In this document: one piece after another, positions 11,501-24,900 of the stretch
How positions within the stretch are numbered: position 1 is the first letter of the stretch
Layout of the letters: every line of letters starts with the position of its first letter
NCBI RefSeq assembly: GCF_910596095.1
Contig: NC_056550.1
Coordinates: 3,782,001-3,846,000 of the forward strand
DNA: 64,000 bases
Direction of reading: 5' to 3'
Source: Thunnus maccoyii
Taxonomy: Eukaryota; Chordata; Actinopteri; Scombriformes; Scombridae
Notes under the pieces: model-generated
What the model was told of the DNA's origin: nothing
What the model saw: only the letters and a program-made list of their open reading frames with translations
Databases searched by the model: none
Position numbers and translations under genes: made by a program

Positions 11501-14500
11501 ATCTTTGCCAGTATCAGCTCTGGACTGGGAGAACTGTCCTTCCTCTCGCTCACGGTCTTCTACAGCAGGTAAACAGGAACTGTACCTACAGTAAAGTGTA
11601 AGGTAGTCTGAGTAGAAAAGGGCTCCAACAGCAGGTTATAATATAATACTGTATATAATAAACCATTTCAAAGCTTAGAAAACTTTAACTTACATGTTAT
11701 AGTCTGTTAACTACACATCGCAAATACTCTGCATTGCTTATGACAATCAAGTTTTTCACTTGATGTCCTGCCTTCCAGTCAAAGTTTTGTGTCTGTTATT
11801 GATGCAGTGTATGGAAGCTTATTTCTGCCAGGAAAGAAAAAAATAGATTCAGTTTTGGGAATGACATAAATGAAAACACTGACATTTTAGATAGTAAGTC
11901 AAAACCTTTGACTTATTTTATACTTTTCACTTAATATCTCAAAATAATGACTTAATATCTTATAATTATGACTTACCATGAGTGTTTTTATTCTTATTAT
12001 TGCTAACTTTTCATCTGTTTGTATGGACTTCCATATTGTGGTGATGGGCTGTTTAAAAACGTTGTGAAAAATCTGACAGCCTTGATTTCAGTGGTTTTTG
12101 TCACTTGACTATGAAATCTTTGATGTCCTTAAACACACCACAAAACAATCTCTCCATTCAACCACAATGCCATGTGATGATAATGTGACTACAATTTAAT
12201 CTGTTTTAAGCAAGATTAAATTTCATTTTAATACCACCCTTCCAACTGAAATCATTGGCAACAAGCTATTCCCTAACCAGTAATGCCATATTAGACGTGC
12301 ATGCATGTATGTGTGTATCTGTGTCTCTCAGGTTCTGATGGTTTTATAATTTATTGGTCATTACATACACTATGACATGTCTTATAAAGATATTAAATCT
12401 AGATTGATAACATTTGTTTCCCATCTGCCTCAGAGATGTACTGGGAGGCTGGGGCTCAGGTACTGGTGGTGCCGGTGTTGCTGGAGCCCTCCTCTACTCG
12501 GGCCTCACCCAAGCCGGCCTGTCACCCCAGATTACACTTCTCATCATGCTTGTGGTCCCGTTTGCTATGTTGATTAGGTAAGTAAAGAAGAAGAAAGATT
12601 AAAAAAATTCTGTAGGCAGCAAACAAACATAAACCACCTTGACAGACTTCATTCCATAAACTGACATTTCAGCACAAGCATGACTTGCTCAGAGCCATTA
12701 CCTTCATGGGGAAAAAAGCAATGCCACTATTTCACACTGCAAATGCATTTCTTTGCTTATACCAACATGTCGCCTTACGCCTTGGCTTGTTTTTACCATC
12801 CAACACCAGCTATTTTGTCCTGCTGGTTCCTCCAGCTTCATTACCTCAGTGGAGAAGCAGAGAGACAGAACATGCAGCTGTGGGCTCAGAGGAGAGAGAG
12901 CGGCTGATGGAAGGATCAGAGGAAGAGGAGCAGGACAAATCAACCCAAGGTACAAACTCAGTGTAACCCGTGTTACAAATGATAAATAGGTTTAATTAAA
13001 AATAGTTTGACATTAAAAAATACAATGACCAAATCCAGTAAAAGCTGAACATGTTTTGTTGGTTGGTGAGTCGGGTAATCTAACAGCAGAGTTTTATATT
13101 AGCTGCAGTTGTGCAATACATTCATTATCATCCTTAAGACTTCTTGGGTGTTAAACATTCGTGAAAATATGGTAAACCAAGCGGTCAGATAACCTTAGTC
13201 ACCCAAATAGTTTTATCTTGGTTTTGTTTGAGGATGCTGTGTGTCATTCAGATATTGTATGTTAGCGTTGATAGTGATAGTATGTGGGAGGATTTGTCAG
13301 GAGAAATCAACTCTATGTACCAGTGAAAACTGATTCCCAGGTTTGATATGATGGACCTGATAAGATTTCAAAGAGCAAAAGTAGAAAAAATGAAACCTCC
13401 TAGTCCAACTTGTCCATTTCCTTCTTATCAACCACTGGCCGAACAGAAAAAAACGACAAAATAAACATGTAGAACAAATAAATTAAATACTAACAATAAT
13501 GAAACAAATAATTATAATTTATCATCATAAAAAAATACATGCAAATACGTGGCTATGATACAAAACATTTTTTTAAATACCATATGATATTAATTCCAGG
13601 TAGGCAGTTTATGTTATCTCTTGAAATGTGACAAAGTATCCCATTTTATATGTGCATATGTACACAAAGACATGCACATAAATACATTAAGATGCTCGTA
13701 CACATTGCATATACAGTGACTGTGTATACATATACACAATCAAAGAGTATGCAGAGGCAGAATAGCTAACAGTTTCCAAGCTAACAGTTTCCCCTGCTTA
13801 TCTTTGTGCTAAGCTAGGTTAGACTAGCTGATTATCCTGATCACCCAGATTTTAGGGTGTGCATGACATGTAAAATATGGAAAATACATTGTTTTATTTC
13901 CAAGAGTGAGATAAAAATGTTGATATCATTCTCACGTCTTGTTAAGTATGGAGCTAGAGTCAGGATGTGGTTAGCCTAGCTTCACATAAAGACTGGAAGC
14001 AGAGTTAAACAGCTAGCCTGGCTCTGCCAAAAGTGAAAAACTGCACCTACCAACACCTCTAAATTTCACTGATTAACATGCCGAGTCATTCATTTAGTCA
14101 TTTGCTTAATCTGTACATAAACAGAAATGTAAAAATTGTGGTTTTAGGGGGAGATGCATGCTGGAACCACTTGGACTACTTCATAACTGGAACTTTCTTG
14201 TTTCTTTCCAGCAGCTGGGTGCAGTGAATTTGTGCAGTGTCTCTTTACAGTGAAGTTAGCACATTTCTGCCTTTGTAGAGATGAGAACCTGTGCTCACTG
14301 ATCATATCTGGGAACATGTTATAAAGCTAAGCTAGGCTAACCACATCCTTATTCCAGCTGCCTACTTAATATACAGAAAAGAGGTTGTTATTGACCAGAC
14401 TTCTCTCAGCGGTCATTGCATTTTTTGACTGCACACACTTTCATTTCTGCATGAAGCACTTCAGTGGCTCCAGAGGACGGTGAAAACAAAGCACTAGATC

Positions 14501-17329
14501 ACTTGTTTGGACTGATTCATATGTATGGTCTGTGTCGATCACACCACTACAACAGTTTTTTAAATGCTAGACAGATGTGATTCAGGCTGATGAGTCAAAT
14601 TTATTTTTCTGTAACAAGACAAAAAGTCTAAAGCAGTGTCATGTTTTTAATGACCTGTGTATCTGATTTCTCATCTTTTCCATTTGTCATTTCCTTGTCC
14701 ACTGTGCCACACTGTTTATGTGAAGGAAGTGTAATTTTAAAGTACTGCTGTTTGTTATTGAATGTCCATGTTCTCTCTCTTCCTCCTGAATGTAACAGAG
14801 GCCGGCAGTACTGGACCTCTCACCCTCAAAGACAAGCTGCATGTCATCAGAGTAAGTGTACTCCTAACTGAACTTCACACCAGAGTATTTTTATTGCACT
14901 TTGTCAAGTTACACTGTTCTTCATCTTAATTCTTGTGAGCAGGGCTTGCTGAAGTTTGTGTTTCCTCTGGGCCTGGTCTATTTTGCTGAATACTTCATTA
15001 ACCAGGGCTTGGTAAGTTTTGTGGTGCCCTCTGGCGTCACATCCACTTTACTGCACTGTTTATCCTCTTAACAAGTAATTTGTGTGTATTTGGAGCCCAG
15101 TATATACAGCAGTGATACATATTGAGCCCAGAATAACTCAGATGTTTCCTTTTCCAGATGGAACTCCTGTATTTCCCAAAGTTTTTCCTGTCCCATGCAG
15201 AGCAGTATCGCTGGTTAGTTTTCCTTACTGGAATGTTATTCTGAAGGAATTCACTTGATTTAGAGTTTGAGGATGTAGACCTCAATCTGGTTGTTATTTG
15301 TATGTGTGCTCAGGTATCAGACGCTGTATCAGGTCGGTGTGCTCGTGTCTCGATCCTCCCTGTGCTGCGTGAAGATCAGGAAACTGTGGGCTCTCGCTTT
15401 GCTACAGGTGAGAAATAGAGATAGGGAGTTTTTTTTTATTTTTACAAATACTTTTGCAAAATGGTCACAGCCAACATTTTTTGGTTGGATATTCCTTTAA
15501 TTTCTGCACATGGCAACTCAGTTAAGGTTAAGATCATTCAACTAAAATGACTTCTCTAAGGTTGTAGAAACACTCTGCTCAAGGTTACTTTTTTTTAAGT
15601 CAAAAGTTATGAGCTTGATAGGTGCATATGTTAAATGTGAATTATAGTATATGTTTAAAAATGCTTGCTCTCAGCATAATTTAGTTGCCACATTACATAT
15701 AAACGCTGGAATACATAAGGTAACTGAAGTATTTTTTGTTTTTTTTAGACAAACATTAACATAATAACATAGATACAGTATTTACAATGTGAATGTAGGT
15801 ACATACTGGTAAAAATTGTAATGAACTGCAGTAAGCACAATTGAATTATATGGTTGTTAGAAAGGCTTGGATTTTGATGGGATTATGGGAATGAGAGGTT
15901 AAGAATTTATTTGCCAGTTCTTTATTTGTAGTTCTTACAGTAGTTGTATATTGTTTTACCTGATAATCACCATTATATGGATACCATGTTAATTCTTGTC
16001 AGAACAACATGCCGCCTATTGGCTGGCGAAATTATTACCTGTAATTTTTAAAATCTTTATTTGTTGACCTGTTTGCAGATTGGCACTATTAAATGTATGC
16101 TGAATCAGCTATTAGTAGTTTCTGTACATTGGTGTACAATTAACTATCTACTACTTGATTACTTTGATACTAAAGACAATTTAAAAACGTGAAGGAAAAT
16201 TCTGGAGTTATAGGGAGAGCATTTTTTTCTGTGATTTCCAAGCAGATTCATGGATGTTTATTTGCAATGCACATCAGTGCCTGTGTAGAGAATATTGTCA
16301 GTTTATTATGTAGGCAACACTTTATATTGGTAATTCATTTTACAAAGCAGGTTGGTTATATGACCCAAGCTGTTAATAAACAAACCATTAACAGTTATCA
16401 GTGTTTCCAGTGTCAAATATCCAAAGTTCTGCCGTACAGATCTTTGAACCTTTGAAACTTTGAATAGTAATTGGCACAGTGATAACCTGTAAAGAGTAGC
16501 AAAAATACACTTGAAATAGCCATGTCAGTACTGCAAACATTGCTAAAAGCTCAGGTATGTCAGGTGGTGTATCAGCACGTCAGCAGCATTTGTCAAGTGA
16601 CATTTCTGTTTGGGTTCAACTTGTGACTGCTGTCTCATCTGTTTTCCACTGCAGTTAGCTTGTGACTCGCAAAAACTTGTATCAAAGTGCAGATTGCCAG
16701 ACTCTGTTTTCCCATCTTCCCCTCCTCTTCTCTCTGTGCTCTACAGGTGGTGAATGCAGTGCTGCTTCTGTTCGCAGTGCGTTACCAGTTCCTGCCCAGT
16801 GCCTGGTTGGTGTTTGCTATAATCCTCTATGAGGGTCTGCTGGGTGGAGCTGCATATGTCAACACCTTCTACTTCATCAGCAAGGAGGTCAGGTCAACTG
16901 TCTGTCAGTTGGTTTGTTAATGCAAACTCAAAACGTCATCCATGTCTACCTGTAATCAGGATAATGTACATTTCCAAAGCACTAATTCCATCAGTACAGC
17001 AACAGAGTCATGTCAAAGCCACCACTCCGCTGCTCTCAGATTCAAACAGATGTATATCTATCATATGTATCTATCAACAAAATGATTGTGATACATTTCT
17101 TTACCATATTACCAAGCCCCACAGTATGTAGGCTGCTGTTTTGTTGTAGCTGTGTTGTGTCTCAGTCCAAAGAAGTGTGTGTTCATGCCGACTTCTCTGT
17201 TTTCTCCCACAGACTGAAGACAGACAGAGGGAGTTTGCCATGGCCGCTGCCAGTGTAGGAGACAGTCTGGGTATAGCCCTGGCTGGAATGGCTGCTTTCC
17301 CTGTCCACAGATACTTCTGTTCTCTATGA
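5517..17329 (+). CDS. cln3: Battenin, CLN3 lysosomal/endosomal transmembrane protein
   Basis: Coding exons: 5517-5571, 5689-5716, 7629-7725, 7867-7953, 8568-8647, 9828-9913, 11496-11568, 12434-12577, 12810-12949, 14799-14851, 14943-15011, 15158-15213, 15314-15407, 16747-16887, 17213-17329. Joined they give 1320 nt, 439 aa (human CLN3 is 438). All junctions are GT-AG and in phase. Diagnostic segments: [59 protein letters not shown] (Glu297, equivalent to the human disease residue Glu295) and [14 protein letters not shown]. The family is a polytopic lysosomal membrane protein related to the major facilitator fold; loss causes juvenile Batten disease in humans. N-glycosylation sequons lie at residues 56, 74 and 77. 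An acidic cytoplasmic loop (about 236-265) follows SYFVLLVPP. The protein ends RYFCSL, one residue short of a CaaX box. Confidence 0.97.
5858..6333 (+). mobile_element. LINE 3'-end insertion in cln3 intron 2
   Basis: This 476-bp insert encodes the last part of an RT-type ORF (segments such as [15 protein letters not shown] and [16 protein letters not shown] followed by a stop). It ends with the common fish LINE tail 'ttgctttggataaaagcgtc' and an (aatgta)n repeat. The insert is absent from the duplicate copy at 1-280, so its edges are known exactly (5857|5858 and 6333|6334). It is heavily 5'-truncated, as expected for target-primed reverse transcription. No clear target-site duplication is seen. 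The family is probably L2/Maui-like. Confidence 0.85.
10371..10727. mobile_element. piggyBac-like MITE in cln3 intron 6
   Basis: The two ends are inverted repeats of about 55-60 bp. The left end begins TTAAAAGATAGGTTCACA. The reverse complement of the right end begins TTAAAGGGTAGGTTCCCA, and both continue into a shared 'catgcccatgt'. The TTAA at each edge fits piggyBac target specificity. The inside has no transposase, so this is a non-autonomous element. A related element lies at 29221-29823. Confidence 0.65.
13760..14420. repeat. Interspersed fish repeat with inverted parts in cln3 intron 9
   Basis: Segments around 13775-13835 (ctaacagtttcccctgctt ... gtgctaagctagg) recur in reverse orientation around 13970-14020 (cctagcttcacataaagactggaagcagag ... 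ctagcctgg in shortened form). A related 'taagctaagctaggctaac' lies near 14325. This is the texture of a common fish foldback-type repeat. No coding capacity is seen and its edges are approximate. Confidence 0.45.
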
Positions 17330-17489
17330 CCCAGCCCACACACTGACCAGTGACCACTGACGATGAATAAGCAAGACAAGTGTGTGTTCCATGTGAGGAA
17401 TGTTTTTTTTTTAATATTAAATGAGTTTGAGATCATCGGACTAAAGCAGACTTTACTTCTACATATAAATATTGACTGCACATGCTGTA

Positions 17490-17495
17490 AATAAA
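17490..17495 (+). terminator. cln3: cln3 poly(A) signal
   Basis: A canonical AATAAA lies 161 bp after the cln3 stop codon, implying a short 3' UTR. Confidence 0.75.
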
Positions 17496-17514
17496 GCCGC
17501 ACTATGCAGATTCC

Positions 17515-20500
17515 TGATCACCCTGAGTGAACCATCCAGAGAGAGAATCACTTACCAGTGACTAAACCTTTTCACCAACTCCCAGTGATCAACTAATGCT
17601 GATTTTTGGGATCTACATGCCGGGTCATGATGTGAGCAACCGTGATCCGAGCCCATGATCCCATGACATAAGTGATTTTCCATACAACAGGAATGGTAAA
17701 AGCTTTAATATTGTCTTACAGGTTTGCTGGTTTGCACAAACTGCACTAAATGAAAAACTGATGATGCTGTCATAAAATGCAGAGAATGCTCATAGCTTGT
17801 TTTGTAGACCAATATTAGTTGTGCACTAACCTCGGTAACAAACTGCGTTTCCTCTGGCTGCGTCACAAGAAAAGCCTTAATGTGGCTCAATTGTGAAAAA
17901 CTATTAATGGGAAGCGGCTAAAGCAGGGCAGCAAATGTTCAGTTTGCATTAATTTAACACAGTAAACACAGCTGTAATAAAACTTAAGAATAGTAGATCA
18001 GTTAACAGTGAACATGTTAGTAGTAAGACAAAATGAAGAAATGCAGTATCAGATGAACAGCATGACACGTTCCTGATAAGACAGGGACAGAGACATGCAT
18101 CTCATCTTCAAAAGTAGCACCTATCGCATCTTTGTCTTGTCATGCAATTTGAAGTGCTTATTATTAGCAGACAGCAAGCATGGAATGTGAACTGACCAAA
18201 CAGCAGACTACACGAGTTCAGGATAAAAACTATTATTTTACTGACCCTCACTTACTGACCTCTTTTAGGATAATGTAGTCTTCACGTTTTTAAGTGTTAA
18301 CCTCTGGCTGCCATTTAGTGCGACTTTAAAATCGAAGATGGTTCAGTAGAATGATTGGTACTTTAGGTCTTGGCTGACAACATAACAAACCTTATGTGAT
18401 AATTGCACATTTTTTAAGGTTTATTTTTATTTACTACTGATGGTTTGAGATATCTAAATTATTATAGTATTATGTCATTGTTACATGTTATGTCCTCAAT
18501 ACATGGACACAACCAAAGGCTCCAACTATTGCATACTGACTGTTGCGACATCATTTTAACTAACATGTAAGTAACATGCCAGTATGGCACTAAGTTGTAA
18601 ATGATACATAGTTGCTTCTATGAACAGAAGAAACTCTGCATTACTAGAACAATCCTATTCATAAGTCAGAAGCTCCTCAGCCTACGACAGTGTTTTACTG
18701 TGCCTTCTGAACAAGGTTGAATCAGGTTATTTCTTATCTAATGACTCTGAAATACAGTATATTAATGCTTTCGTTTTACTTTTTGCAGTGACCGAAAACC
18801 AGTCATGATTGAAAAATGCCTTTTAGGCAGAGAGGCTTTTATAGGTGGATTTTTTTTATAAAGACAGTGAAAAGGTGTCACGACAAAAGATGCAAAACAA
18901 TAGGAACATATTTTGGATGTGCCTGTCATCATTGTTAACATCATCAATACAGTTTGTCTTTGTTGTGCACTTTTTTTATTTGCTGCAAAAAACTAAGTAA
19001 TGCAAGTAAACTTGGTTTCACATATGATTTTACAAATAATGATAATTATTACCGTTATAATGATATACTTTTTTCCAGGTGATTGTGTTCACACCCTGTT
19101 TTCTCTTATACTATCTTAAACTTTTCTCAACCTCACACCAGTATGCACATTCCTACTGAAATTGAGCTGCCAACAAATTTATATAATGCTGCTACTGTAC
19201 AATTGTCATAACTTTGTTATGACTCAATGATATTGTTTCTGTCTGTGCTTTTTTCCACATATTTTTACATTATTAAAATATTTCAAGGTTTACTGTTGAT
19301 TTAACAGCATAAGATGTAATTGCATATTTGATTTTAATAAATTCAGGTTTTTAAGTGTTGAATGGAGGACTAAAGATTTGGCCACAAAGCATGAAAGTAA
19401 TTATCATGTAAAATAAAAAGTTTTGCCTAATTTAATGTTGAGGTATTGATTTGTCATAAATGAAGCAAAGTTGCCAATTGTTATCAGATTATGTTTATGA
19501 TATATTCATGCATCAAAATATGCTATGATACAGTGAAAACATTTTTCATGTTTTTAGTTTTTATTTCAGTCATTTTTATTGCCTCATTTTAGAAATGTGG
19601 TTTGAAATGTGGGACAGCTGGTTTTACTAATGTGGGACAGTCATATATGTTGTTAAATTGGTGAAATATGCATTTAAGTACATTAAATGTGTAATACCAA
19701 TAGTTATTCAGAGGTCTTAGACTTGTAATGCTTAATGTTTTTTACTTATTTTTAGGCAGTTTGTAAATTATATTACTACTAATATGAATACATAATATAA
19801 TACATTACTATCTGCAAAAACATAAGTACTGAAATGACCAAATGTGGGCATGCACTTTGGCCTTGAGTGTTACTGAGAAGTTTTTATGGTATGAAGTAAG
19901 GTGATTCAGACCTTTCAGCCTCCCAATGAGTGTCCCAGATTTCAGCCTGAACTGTCCCACTTTAGAAAATGCACATAATCTGGGACAGTTTGGAACAAGG
20001 AACACTTTTATATTTGCTATTTATATTCTGAGTGTAATATTTGCATTCTCTTTCCTGATATGATTAGAGAACACCCTGGGGATTTCAGAAGGGTATTGGG
20101 TGCGGATATAATGTATTGTCTTCATATCAAAATATATTGCTGAAGTACCAATTGCAGAAATTGTCCCACATTACTTTAATTCATCTATAGTATCTTGTAT
20201 CGATTGCATATTGTATTGTATCTTTATATTGTATCTATTGTATACTGTATCACCTATTCCATTGTTGCACTTTCTGGGGGGCTCCAATCTAAAATCTCAC
20301 CGAGGGCACCAACATAGACAGGGCTGGCCCTGACTGAATGTCAGCAAGACCATATTTGTGATGCTCTATCCTTTATATCGATTTTTTTAATTCTTAATTT
20401 TACTTTCATTTTAATTATTATTATTATTGACTTCACAGTAGTATTTTTTTTCTTAGTATGCCACCCTGTATTATACTGCATTTGGTTAAACAGTTCTGAA

Positions 20501-20540
20501 CGTGGTTCACTATGTCCTGAGAACTACATTTCCCACACAC
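17515..20540. other. cln3-ppp4c intergenic region, no gene seen
   Basis: About 3 kb of AT-rich sequence. No open frame has splice support or a recognisable product. A degenerate tandem of 'gtatctattgtat'-like units lies at about 20195-20255, and a (tta)n stretch near 20417. Confidence 0.6.
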
Positions 20541-20559
20541 TGAACCCAGACCTGACTAC

Positions 20560-20693
20560 ACCGGAAGTCACAGTTGGTTGTTCATCAGCACGGCTGGAGT
20601 GAACCGGCAACGACGACACCGGGGGAAGAAGAGGGGCCGGTGAAAGACGAAAGAGCACACAATCCACAAAGTTCTGCTTCCACTCACTGCACG
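20560..20693 (+). promoter_or_regulatory. ppp4c: Probable ppp4c promoter and noncoding exon 1
   Basis: The sequence becomes CpG-richer here (ccggaagtc near 20560, a TTCCGG-type ETS-like site). It ends in a good donor, cacg|GTAATA, at 20694. The matching acceptor, ccctccacAG, ends at 21775, before the exon that carries the ppp4c start codon. The transcription start itself cannot be placed. Confidence 0.55.
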
Positions 20694-21404
20694 GTAATAC
20701 CTCTAAATCTTGTCCTGTCGATGAAGTCGCGTTATGTGAATTGTTTTCTTACGAAATTAGCCGTGAAGAGCTTACTAATGTTGACGCCGACAGTCGCAGT
20801 TAGCCAGCTAACTAACATCCACCATTTCGTTCACGTAATACGTTATTTTTCAGCTCATTAGAATACCATGTATGCGTAGTTGTTCTTTCCCAGTTGGCAG
20901 ACATAAGCATTAACCTCCCAGGATTCATTTCCAAACACAAAATGGTTGGTTAAAGTTACCAAAGAATCAGTTGTTCGTTGTCGTTGTAAGCTAACGCGCT
21001 AATGGTTAGCTCTCTGTTTAGCTACGCCCAATAGGCCTCACACTGCCTGACGAATAACGTCGATTTTCTCTAGTGCTCTCTTCATTTCTATTCTGTGCAA
21101 ATAATAAACCAATAATACAACGTCTGTATAAATGACTGTTTGAGTAGGAACCCGTCTGAGGGAAACTTGCGTCCCAGTTAGCGCGCAGCAAATATGTTTA
21201 TCCGGTTACTTGGACATTGTTGCGTTGTTTTGCTTTTTATTCCTTGTTGAATTACCTAAAAAAAACCCCACCAGAAATGCTTGAAGATGTATATAAAATA
21301 CTCTGCTTTGAATAATAATTTGCGTCCAATATGCTTTTTCCACAAGGAAAAGTTCAGTTATCTTGTTAAAATCCTTAAAATAAAATATCTTTCTCCCTTG
21401 TTAA

Positions 21405-21680
21405 AAATTCTAGAATCTATAAATATGCAAATATTTTTCATTTCAGAAATTAAACTGTTTTGATTCAAGATTTGTCCTACTTCACTGTAAAGTACATTCT
21501 CAGTGTATGTGCACTGGAGGCGGCAAGTTTCCACATCACACTTGTGTAAGTTGAATATTGGACCAGGATTGGCTTCCAAACTATTGTCACAAATCATGCT
21601 TGTGGATCCACCCTTAAAATTGGATTTTCAGTGAGCACAGAGAAACATTCCACTTTTAGCAGATGAATGTAAAAACAGCC
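21405..21680 (-). repeat. Interspersed repeat, copy A (ppp4c intron 1)
   Basis: Read on the minus strand, this matches 53145-53415 on the plus strand over about 270 bp at high identity. Shared blocks include 'cctggtccaatattcaactt' and 'acacaagtgtgatgtggaaa'. No coding capacity is seen. It is an unclassified interspersed repeat, possibly a non-autonomous transposon. Confidence 0.7.
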
Positions 21681-21978
21681 TTTAAGTGTCAAACTCTGCA
21701 CATACATCATTCTGCACAGTTAAGCTGAAACACTGACCGAAGGAGTACTCAAACTGTATTTTTTTCCCTCCACAGCTTCTCATTCTGAACATCATCATAA
21801 CAAGAGCCTGACGTGCAGGAGGAGAGCCCTGTGTATTTCAGTGGAAGGGAGTCTGTAGTGACTGTCAGCTCCTTTGAGCGGGGGAGAGAGAGAGAGTCTG
21901 TTGTTTCTGTGAGCCCGGTGTGTGAGAAGAGGAGTGTGTGACCATAGTGTGTGAGCAGCTCTCCCTATGTGTGTTACA

Positions 21979-24900
21979 ATGGGGGACATCAGTGACCTGG
22001 ACCGACAGATAGAACAGCTCAGACGCTGTGAGCTCATTAAGGAAAATGAAGTCAAAGCACTGTGTGCCAAAGCCAGGTAATACACATACACACACACAGA
22101 AAACAGATGTAAGTGACGATAGACACGTTCACAGGTTGGTCGGAAAAAGGGCATTCAAAACAAACTGAAAGGCACAGAGCCATAACACCTATCTTTGTAG
22201 GCTAGCTAGTTGGTTTTGATGGTTTCCCTGTAGCCAGGGTTACAAACAGGATGTTGACAAAGGCTGTTCAGCAGTGTTATGGTTTACAAATTATGTGTAC
22301 ATACAAAATCTTACAGGCTACATACAAAATATACAGGCAATAAAATTATAATAAACATAGAAGAAATGCTGTGATGCAGGTCATGTTTTTGTTTGCCTTT
22401 CAAATGTGAGGCATAGCTTACCTAACCTTGATTTATTTACGTTTAATGCTACATCCACACTAATATATTATTGTTTTAAAGTGCATAACTTTTGCTATGT
22501 TTACACCTAGCGTCCACACTACTCTGGTGTTTTCGAACCCCTTAAACGGAGACTTTTGAAAATGCTGCTGACCCCATTTTAGTTTGAAAACTCTGGGATT
22601 GCGTTTTAGTCTGGACGAGTGGAAGCAGAGACTTTAAGAAACCATGATGCACCAACATTCACTTCCTGATTGGAGTCTTATCAGTCATGACTTATAGTCC
22701 TGTGTTACTTTAAGTAAGAGTTCCACCTTGTCATCGGTCAAAACAAAGATATCTCTGGTCTTACTTTAGTATTTTCTGCAACTAAGAAACCAACTACAGA
22801 GCAGACAATCTGCTTCCTGTTTACACCAGCTCACACATATCCAGTGTACGTGAATGGTGATATGCATTTTCAGGTGTGTTGGTATGAACGGCGCTAAAGC
22901 GGTCATGTGGACGGAGATCACACGAGCGTATATTAGTGTGGACGTAGCCTAAGTGAGTCATGTATTGAAGTTTGCACTTCAAGTATTTCAGGAATATCAG
23001 GTTGGAAGTATGTTTTAGCAGAGAGTATAGTTGGGCAATATGAAGATGTATGAGACAGTATTAATTTGTAAACAGAGAGATGCTTCAGTGTTTATAATGT
23101 GGCAGTACTGCTGGGTGATATCTTAAATTAATTTGATTTTGTTTTACATGATGTGTAAAATGTCTAAATCGTCAAATCAAATTATTATAAAATATGCAAT
23201 ACAAAACGGTTGGCAGACGAAGAAAAACTGATTAAAATCGTGACATGACCTCAAGCTTTTTTGGCCATATTGCACAGCCCTATGTAGCAGCTATCACTTT
23301 AAAGTCTCTTGGTGGCCATTGTGGGCAGTCCTGCGAATCAATGAGCAGGACTGCCCACTGTTACAGTTGAATGCAAAAGTTTGGACACCCCTTGACAGAT
23401 AACATATTTGGGTGATTTTTTTTTAAATTGAAAAGATGTAAAGACAGTTTCTCTAGGATATGGAAAAAACACAATATTTTCTGCAAACATTAATGCAGTT
23501 ACATTTTATGTCATAAATTTAATTAAATAAATAAACATCATTGTGGGCAAATTTTGGGCACCCTATAAAGTCAGTACTTAGTAACCCCCCCTCTGGCAGA
23601 TATAACGGCTTGCAAACGCTTTTTGTAGCCAGTTAAAAGTCTTTCAATTCTTTCATTTGGGATTTTCTTCCTTGCAAAAGGCTTCTTGTTCTGCAGCATC
23701 CTTGGGCCGTCTTGCATGCACAGCTCTTTTAAGATCTACCCACAGATTCTCAGTTATGTTTCAGTCAGGGGACTGTGAGGGCCATTCCAAAACCTGCAGC
23801 TTGTGTCTCTTGAGGTAGTGTATGGTGGATTTCGAGGAATGTTTAGGATCATTATCCTGTTGTAGAAGCCATCCTCCTCTTTTCAGCTTCAGCTTTTTTT
23901 TACAGACGGTGTGATATTTGCATCCTGAATTTGCTGGTATTTATGTTTCCTGTGGCACAAGCTGCAACACAACCCCATAGCATGATAGATCCACCCCCAT
24001 GCTGAACAGTTGGCAAGATGTTCTTTTCATGAAATGCTGCTCCTTGTTTTCTCTAAACATACCTTTGCTGATTGTGGCCAAAGATTTCTATTTTAACTTT
24101 ATCAGTCCACAGCATTTGTTTTCAAAATGCATCAGGCTTCTGTAGATGTTCTGTTACATACTTCTGACGTTGGATTTTATGATGAGAACCCAGGTAACGT
24201 TTTCTTCTACTGACTCATGAAGGTCTTGTTTGTGCGAGCGTCGCTGCACAGTGGGACGGTGCACCACCACTCCTGAGTCTGCTAAATCTCCCTGCAGGTT
24301 TTTTTCAGTCAAATGAGGGTTTTGATTTGCCTTTCTGACCAACATTCGAACAGTTCTCTCCCAGAGTTTTCTTTATCTTTCAGATCTCATCTTGACCTCC
24401 ACAGTTGCCCTAAGCTGCCACCTCTTAATTACATTTCGCACTGTGGAAACTGCAAGCTGACAACACTTTGCTATCTTCTTGTAGCCTTTCCCTGCATTGT
24501 GGGCATCAATAACAGCTGCTTAGAGGAACTCATGGTTGCTGAGTGCTCACACAAGGTTTGAAGAGACAAAGTATTTGTAAAGCTTGGAAATTGGCACCAG
24601 CTGACATTTCCTAATGACAGCTGTTGACATGCCTCAGGCCTAACGAGCTGATTAAGGTCTGAGACCTTGTAAAAAGAATCTGAGACTTCGGAACTCTGAA
24701 GGTGCCCAAACTGTTGCACATGCCACAATGATGTCTTTTATTTTTTATATTTGTTCAATATTTTCACATAAAAAGCATCTATGCATTAATTTTTTGCTGA
24801 AAAGAGGCTGTGTTTACATCTTTTCAATTAAAAAAAACTTATTTGTTAAGGGGTGTCCAAACTTCTGCATACAACTGCATATGATTTGTGCATCAATGTA

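Noticed and set aside
20574-20861. A 95-aa frame at the start of ppp4c
   Set aside because: It crosses the predicted donor at 20694, and the ppp4c coding sequence clearly starts at 21979.
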